A stretch of DNA of 64,000 nt from positions 124,001 through 188,000 of the forward strand of contig NZ_JBHSIS010000024.1 of the NCBI RefSeq assembly GCF_042653545.1, given 5' to 3'. This DNA is from Actinophytocola glycyrrhizae (GTDB taxonomy: Bacteria; Actinomycetota; Actinomycetes; Mycobacteriales; Pseudonocardiaceae). How positions within the stretch are numbered: the stretch's first letter is position 1; every line of letters begins with the position of its first letter. This document shows positions 58,841 through 64,000 of this stretch, piece after piece. A model generated the notes under the pieces. It saw nothing but the letters and a program-made list of their open reading frames with translations. It had not been told where the DNA came from and made no database searches. Both the position numbers and the translations under genes were made by a program.

Positions 58841-59686
58841 TCAGGACGCCAGGGCGGCCGCCACCACCGTGGCCATGCCCCGCATGCCCGTCGCGTTCGG
58901 GTGCAGGGGTGCCGCCACGTTCTCCGGGATGAACGGTTCGGTCCACCGCACCGACGCGGACTTGCACACGTCCTTGCCGATGCCCGGCGTGCGGATGTCC
59001 ACATAGGACGCGCCACCGGCCGCGGCCGCGTCGGCCAGCACCTGGTTCAGCTGGTCGATCTTGGCCTGGACGTAGTTCGCGTCGCGGGGCCAGACCTGCA
59101 CCCTCGGGTAGCAGCCGTTGTGCGGCAGGTAGGTCGTGTAGCCCAGCACGAACACCTCTGCCGCGGGTGCGCGCTGGTGGATCGCCGCCAGTACCGCGTC
59201 GACCTTCTGGCGCACCCCGGCGACCCGCTCGCCGTAGACGTCCCGGCCGCCCGCGGTGTACTCGTCGGCGCACGACGAGCCGGACAGCCACTCCGGCCAG
59301 AGGTTCAGGCACGACTCCGCGAGGCCGACCAGGCCGGCGTCGTTGCCGCCGATCTGCAGTGTCACCACCGACGTGTCCGCGGTCAGCGCGTCGAGCTGCG
59401 GTGGCGCGGTGCCGAGGTCGGTCTCCTGCGGGGCGAACATGTCGCCGGTGTCGGCACCCGAGCAGGTCACGTCGGTCAGCGCCAGCCCGAGCTGCTTCGC
59501 CGCCAGCTTCGGGTAGTTCGCCGTGGACCGGAAACAGCCCGGCATGGTCAGGTCCGGCAACGGGATCAGCGGCCCGGACGCGGCCGAGTCACCCAGTGCC
59601 ACGTACTTGGGCGGTGCCGCGGACGCCACCCCCGGCACCAGCATCGCCAACACAACGGGCAGCACAACCAGGACCAGCCGGCGCAT
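58841..59686 (-). CDS. Secreted SGNH/GDSL esterase
   Basis: The product is 281 residues from ATG 59686 (GGAGG 9 nt upstream); an ATG two codons earlier is too close to that site. A Sec signal peptide (about 1-24, ending ASA) precedes the SGNH hydrolase domain: block I ALGDSAASG with the catalytic Ser, block III IGGND, and the C-terminal HPNATGM with the catalytic His. Six Cys suggest three disulfides, as in Streptomyces SGNH lipases. Extracellular; substrate unknown. Confidence 0.92.
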   Translation of the reverse strand: MRRLVLVVLPVVLAMLVPGVASAAPPKYVALGDSAASGPLIPLPDLTMPGCFRSTANYPKLAAKQLGLALTDVTCSGADTGDMFAPQETDLGTAPPQLDALTADTSVVTLQIGGNDAGLVGLAESCLNLWPEWLSGSSCADEYTAGGRDVYGERVAGVRQKVDAVLAAIHQRAPAAEVFVLGYTTYLPHNGCYPRVQVWPRDANYVQAKIDQLNQVLADAAAAGGASYVDIRTPGIGKDVCKSASVRWTEPFIPENVAAPLHPNATGMRGMATVVAAALAS

Positions 59687-59793
59687 CGTCATCGACCTCC
59701 GGGGCAGGGAACCGGACGTGAAACAGTGTCAGGTTCCCTGCGCGGGTTGTCCATCACCCAACCGGCTGCCGTGCACGCCGTCCACGGGCAAGC

Positions 59794-60222
59794 TCACTCG
59801 TCCGACCGAAGTCGCCGTCCCCGCTTGGTCTGCGAGCGCCGCTTCTTGGCGGACAACCGCCGCTCGACGGACCCACGCGAAGGTGCGGTCGCCCGTCGCC
59901 GGGGAGGCGGCGGGGAAGCCGCGGCACGCAACAGGGAAGCCATCCGCTCCCGTGCCTCGGCCCGGTTCGCCAACTGGGCCCGCTGCGTGCTGACCGCCAC
60001 CGTCAGCACCCCACCGGACACCCGTCGCCCCAGCCTGGCGAGCAACCGCGACCGCAGCCACTCCGGCACGGACGGCGACCCGGCCACGTCCCACGACAGC
60101 TCGACCCGGCTGTCCGCCGTGTTGACCCCCTGCCCGCCGGGCCCGGACGAGCGCGAGAACCGTTCCCGCAGCTCCGCTTCCGGAACCACGAACCCAGGGG
60201 TCACCGCAAGATCAGAAAACAC
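59794..60222 (-). CDS. arfB: Alternative ribosome-rescue hydrolase ArfB
   Basis: This 142-residue RF-2-like protein has the catalytic GGQ in SSGPGGQGVNTADSRVELSWD (near 30) and a basic C-terminal tail (ERRLSAKKRRSQTKRGRR) that enters the empty mRNA channel. It releases peptides from stalled ribosomes. The start overlaps the neighbouring gene by 11 nt. Confidence 0.94.
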   Translation of the reverse strand: MFSDLAVTPGFVVPEAELRERFSRSSGPGGQGVNTADSRVELSWDVAGSPSVPEWLRSRLLARLGRRVSGGVLTVAVSTQRAQLANRAEARERMASLLRAAASPPPPRRRATAPSRGSVERRLSAKKRRSQTKRGRRLRSDE

Positions 60223-61003
60223 TGAACCCGGACTTCACAATCAACCTCGTCAACGTCTCCGCGTCGAACACCGGCCGGCCCGACGGCACCTTCCGCGCGT
60301 CCCGGAGCCGTTGCGAGATGTTCGACGACATCGCGGTGATCTTCGTCCCGTCGGGCATGGCCACGAGCGCGAGATCGCGCCGCTCACCATCCTGGCCCTT
60401 CCACGTGGCCTCGGCGACGGGCAGCCCGTCCTTCGACCCCATCTTGCACGAGTCGTACCCGGCGTCGACCTCGGCGCAGGACGCCACGCTGCCCGGCGCC
60501 ACGAAACTGACCGACACCCGCAGGAAGCCTTCGGCCTTCGCCGTCGAGATGTCCGCCTCGAACAGGTACGTGTCGTCCTGGATGCGGAACCCGGTCGGCG
60601 ACGTGTGACTCGGCCACGGCAGCACGTCCCGCACCCGCACGATCCCCGACTGGAACAACCGCTGGGTCAGCGTGCCGGTGTGGCCGGTCGTCAGCGGCGG
60701 GGCGCCCGCCACCGACGGTTTCGGTTGCGACCTCGGTGGGAGCGGCAGGTCCGGGCCGGGCGGCGCGAACTGGGAGTTGCCCGCGGCGGGCGGCAGCGGC
60801 TCCGGTTCGACCGAGACGAAGTTCGTCAGCGTGGCGGCACCCACCGCGGCGGCCACGACCGCCGCCACGACCCCGCCCGCGGCCAGACCCCGCCGCCTGC
60901 GGACCCGTTGCCTGCCCGCCCGGAACACCTCGTCGCGGTCGACGCCCATGGGTGGCTCGTCGCCGATCGCCTTGCCGAGCAGGTCCTTGATGTCCTCGCT
61001 CAC
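60212..61003 (-). CDS. Membrane protein partner of an ECF sigma factor, possible anti-sigma
   Basis: The product is 263 residues. A short cytoplasmic N-terminus (about 35 residues) is followed by one membrane helix (about 40-60), a Pro-rich linker and an extracytoplasmic domain with two Cys. No zinc-binding HxxxCxxC motif of ZAS anti-sigmas is present. GTG 61003 overlaps the sigma factor stop (GTGA). The coupling suggests it controls or responds with the sigma factor; this is inference. Confidence 0.75.
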   Translation of the reverse strand: MSEDIKDLLGKAIGDEPPMGVDRDEVFRAGRQRVRRRRGLAAGGVVAAVVAAAVGAATLTNFVSVEPEPLPPAAGNSQFAPPGPDLPLPPRSQPKPSVAGAPPLTTGHTGTLTQRLFQSGIVRVRDVLPWPSHTSPTGFRIQDDTYLFEADISTAKAEGFLRVSVSFVAPGSVASCAEVDAGYDSCKMGSKDGLPVAEATWKGQDGERRDLALVAMPDGTKITAMSSNISQRLRDARKVPSGRPVFDAETLTRLIVKSGFSVF

Positions 61004-61512
61004 AGGTCACCTGCCTCGGCCAGGTCGGCGGCCAGCAGCCTGCGGAGCGTGGCGAGGCCCTTCGCGGCCTGGCTCTTGATGGTGCCCTCGCTCTTGCCGA
61101 GTGCGTGCGCGGTCTCGGTGACGGACAGGTCCTCCCAGTACCTCAGCACCACGACCGCCCGCTGACCAGCGGGCAGCTGGGCGAGCGCACGCCGCACGTC
61201 GACGGCGTCCTCGACGCCCGAGGCCGGGGCGGCGGCCGGCTCGGGCACGTCCTCGACCACGTTCTCGCGCCTGCGGTAGGCGCGGCGGGACTCGTCGATC
61301 GCCGCCCGCACCATGATCTTGCGGGAGTAGGCGTCGACGCTGCCGTCACGGCGGATCCGCGGCCAGGCGACGTAGATCTTCGTCAGCGTGGTCTGCACGA
61401 GGTCCTCCGCCCGATGCCAGTCGCCGCCGCACAGCAGGTAGGCGGTCCGCCGCATGACGGCGGCACGGCTGTCGAGGAACTCCCCGAACTCCGCGTCGCG
61501 GTCCTGCAGCAC
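61000..61512 (-). CDS. ECF sigma factor, SigE-family (actinobacterial)
   Basis: The 170-residue product has region 2 (FLDSRAAVMRRTAYLLCGGDWHRAEDLVQTTLTKIYVAW) and region 4 (LAQLPAGQRAVVVLRYWEDLSVTETAHALGKSEGTIKSQAAKGLATLR), joined by a short Pro/Ala linker. This is the SigE-family group common in actinomycetes, usually cotranscribed with a membrane protein as here. The ATG is at 61512. Confidence 0.93.
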   Translation of the reverse strand: MLQDRDAEFGEFLDSRAAVMRRTAYLLCGGDWHRAEDLVQTTLTKIYVAWPRIRRDGSVDAYSRKIMVRAAIDESRRAYRRRENVVEDVPEPAAAPASGVEDAVDVRRALAQLPAGQRAVVVLRYWEDLSVTETAHALGKSEGTIKSQAAKGLATLRRLLAADLAEAGDL

Positions 61513-61572
61513 GCCCCTGTGGTTCCTCTCGCTCTACCCGGGTCATACGGCGCAACACGCGGTCCGGTTGTC

Positions 61573-62658
<1,086 letters not shown>

Positions 62659-62673
62659 GGCTCCGGGTTCGGG

Positions 62674-64000
62674 TCAGGGACGCTGGAGTGCGTCCGAGGC
62701 ACCGTACCCCGCAGGCACGACAGGGGCGGCGGACCCCGCGACCCCGCGCTCGACGCTCTCCAGGAGGTGCTTGCCGATCCGGTCCTCCTCGGGGATCGGG
62801 ATCGGGTACTGCCCGTCGAAGCACGCGGTGCAGAGCCTGCTGCGCGGCTGCTCACTGGCGGCGACCAGGCCGTCCAGCGACACGTAGCCCAGCGAGTCGG
62901 AGCCGATGGAACGGCGGATCCCGTCCAGGTCGAGACCGTTGGCGACCAGCTCGGCACGCGAGGCGAAGTCGATGCCGTAGAAGCACGGCCAGCGCACCGG
63001 CGGCGACGCGATCCGGACGTGCACCTCGACCGCGCCCGCCTCCCGCAGCATGCGGACCAGCGCGCGCTGGGTGTTGCCGCGCACGATCGAGTCGTCCACC
63101 ACGACGAGGCGCTTGCCGCGGATCACGTCGCGCAGCGGGTTCAGCTTGAGCCGGATGCCCAGCTGGCGGATCGTCTGCGAGGGCTGGATGAACGTGCGGC
63201 CCACGTAGGCGTTCTTGACCAGGCCGGACCCGTAGGCGATGCCGGAACCCTGCGCGTAGCCGATGGCGGCCGGGGTGCCGGACTCCGGCACCGGGATGAC
63301 CAGGTCGGCCTCGACCGGCGCCTCCTGCGCCAGCCTGCGGCCGATGTCGACACGGGCCGCGTGCACGGACCGGCCGGCGATCGTGGTGTCGGGCCGGGCC
63401 AGGTAGACGTACTCGAACACGCAGCCCTTCGGCTCGGGGTTCGCGAACCGCGACGACCGCAGCCCGTGCTCGTCGATGGCGAGCAGCTCACCCGGCTCGA
63501 CCTCGCGCACGAACGACGCGCCGACGATGTCGAGCGCGGCGGTCTCGGACGCGACGACCCAGCCCCGTTCGAGCCGCCCCAGCACCAGCGGGCGCACCCC
63601 GTGTGGGTCGCGGGCCGCGTAGAGCGTGGTCTCGTCCGCGAAGACCAGGCAGAACGCGCCCTTCACGTCCGGCAGCAGGTTCATCGCGGCCTGCTCGATG
63701 CCGATGTCCGCGGCCGACGCGGCGAGCAGCCCGGTCAGCAGGTCGGAGTCGCTGGTCGCGCCCATGGCGGCGGCTCCGCTCGTGGCGATGCCCATCGCGC
63801 GGGCCCGGTCCCGCAGCTCGGCCGTGTTCACGAGGTTGCCGTTGTGGCCCAGGGACAGACCGCTGCCGGTGGCGGTGGTGCGGAACGTCGGCTGCGCGTT
63901 CTCCCAGGTCGTGGACCCGGTGGTGGAGTAGCGGCAGTGGCCGACGGCGATGTGCCCCTGCAGCGAGACCAGTACCTGCTCGTCGAACACCTGCGAGACG
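62674..64000 (-). CDS. purF: Amidophosphoribosyltransferase, N-terminus beyond the window
   Basis: About 442 residues are visible. The N-terminal glutaminase domain enters at SQVFDEQVLVSLQGHIAVGHCRYSTTG; the catalytic N-terminal Cys is outside the window. The phosphoribosyltransferase domain has the PRPP loop VVVDDSIVRGNTQ, and three or more Cys near the end (RLCTACFDGQYP) could hold an Fe-S cluster or be remnants of it. It catalyses the first committed purine step. The frame is open to the window edge, so this is a partial gene, not a broken one. Confidence 0.96.
   Translation of the reverse strand, partial: VSQVFDEQVLVSLQGHIAVGHCRYSTTGSTTWENAQPTFRTTATGSGLSLGHNGNLVNTAELRDRARAMGIATSGAAAMGATSDSDLLTGLLAASAADIGIEQAAMNLLPDVKGAFCLVFADETTLYAARDPHGVRPLVLGRLERGWVVASETAALDIVGASFVREVEPGELLAIDEHGLRSSRFANPEPKGCVFEYVYLARPDTTIAGRSVHAARVDIGRRLAQEAPVEADLVIPVPESGTPAAIGYAQGSGIAYGSGLVKNAYVGRTFIQPSQTIRQLGIRLKLNPLRDVIRGKRLVVVDDSIVRGNTQRALVRMLREAGAVEVHVRIASPPVRWPCFYGIDFASRAELVANGLDLDGIRRSIGSDSLGYVSLDGLVAASEQPRSRLCTACFDGQYPIPIPEEDRIGKHLLESVERGVAGSAAPVVPAGYGASDALQRP

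Noticed and set aside
62674..64000. purF considered as a pseudogene because its N-terminal Cys is missing
   Set aside because: The frame is open to the window edge, so the N-terminus is simply outside the window.

Overview
The window is very GC-rich actinobacterial DNA. It carries a mycobacterial-type type VII (ESX) secretion locus, a mycothiol synthase (mshD), GlnR, LmeA, DUF3073, XRE/DUF397 signalling genes, an RsiG-type anti-sigma factor and an extremely GC-biased third codon position. No mycolate genes are seen. This fits a filamentous actinomycete of the Pseudonocardiaceae type (Amycolatopsis/Lentzea/Saccharothrix-like). The family is an inference and the genus cannot be fixed from the sequence. 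No rRNA, tRNA, CRISPR array or intact transposase was seen.

Region 1 (1-24.8 kb) is an ESX locus. A minus-strand set runs eccC, a small EspC-like protein, a PPE-like Gly/Pro-rich protein and mycP. Two WXG100 genes face the other way. Next come a YbaB-like protein, two effector/chaperone-like proteins and an LpqN-like protein. A MoxR-DUF58-transglutaminase-like operon headed by a beta-propeller/FN3 membrane protein follows; its transglutaminase domain has lost the catalytic Cys and His. After it are a two-component system, eccE, a LuxR-type regulator, a fusion of a parallel beta-helix to an EccA/CbxX-type AAA+ ATPase, a second near-identical response regulator without a kinase, and a lipoprotein. 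eccB and eccD are not in the window and may lie upstream.

Region 2 (25-41.4 kb) holds a GGDEF diguanylate cyclase, a 1214-residue LCP cell-wall ligase with an enormous disordered cytoplasmic N-terminus, and phoU. A second ESX cassette (EspG, PPE-like, DUF3558 lipoprotein, small substrate-like protein) follows. Then come pstSCAB, mshD, glnR and lmeA. PHO boxes precede phoU and pstS.

Region 3 (41.4-51.1 kb) starts with repeat-rich intergenic DNA and an XRE/DUF397 module. A cysteine-containing leader peptide with competing hairpins then precedes a sulfurtransferase/DUF1416 operon. After that come a tiny membrane peptide coupled to a nitrobindin-like protein, a class IV aminotransferase, a Nur-like Fur regulator coupled to YgfZ, a BKACE enzyme, RsiG, a conserved unknown and DUF3073.

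Region 4 (51.1-64 kb) holds a six-gene inositol-type operon (iolG, iolE-like, ABC importer, iolD) with a divergent LacI regulator and operator. It continues with an SGNH esterase, arfB, an ECF sigma factor with a putative membrane partner, purM and a purF truncated by the window end.

Regions 2-4 keep the same gene backbone as M. tuberculosis Rv0808-Rv0821c (purF, purM, DUF3073, YgfZ, aminotransferase, FABP-like, sseC, cysA2, lmeA, glnR, mshD, pstB, phoU), interrupted by accessory cassettes. Two MITE-like elements sit exactly on stop codons. A family of palindromic intergenic repeats marks gene 3' ends. Several genes appear to be transcribed as leaderless mRNAs from TANNNT boxes 6-7 nt before the start codon.
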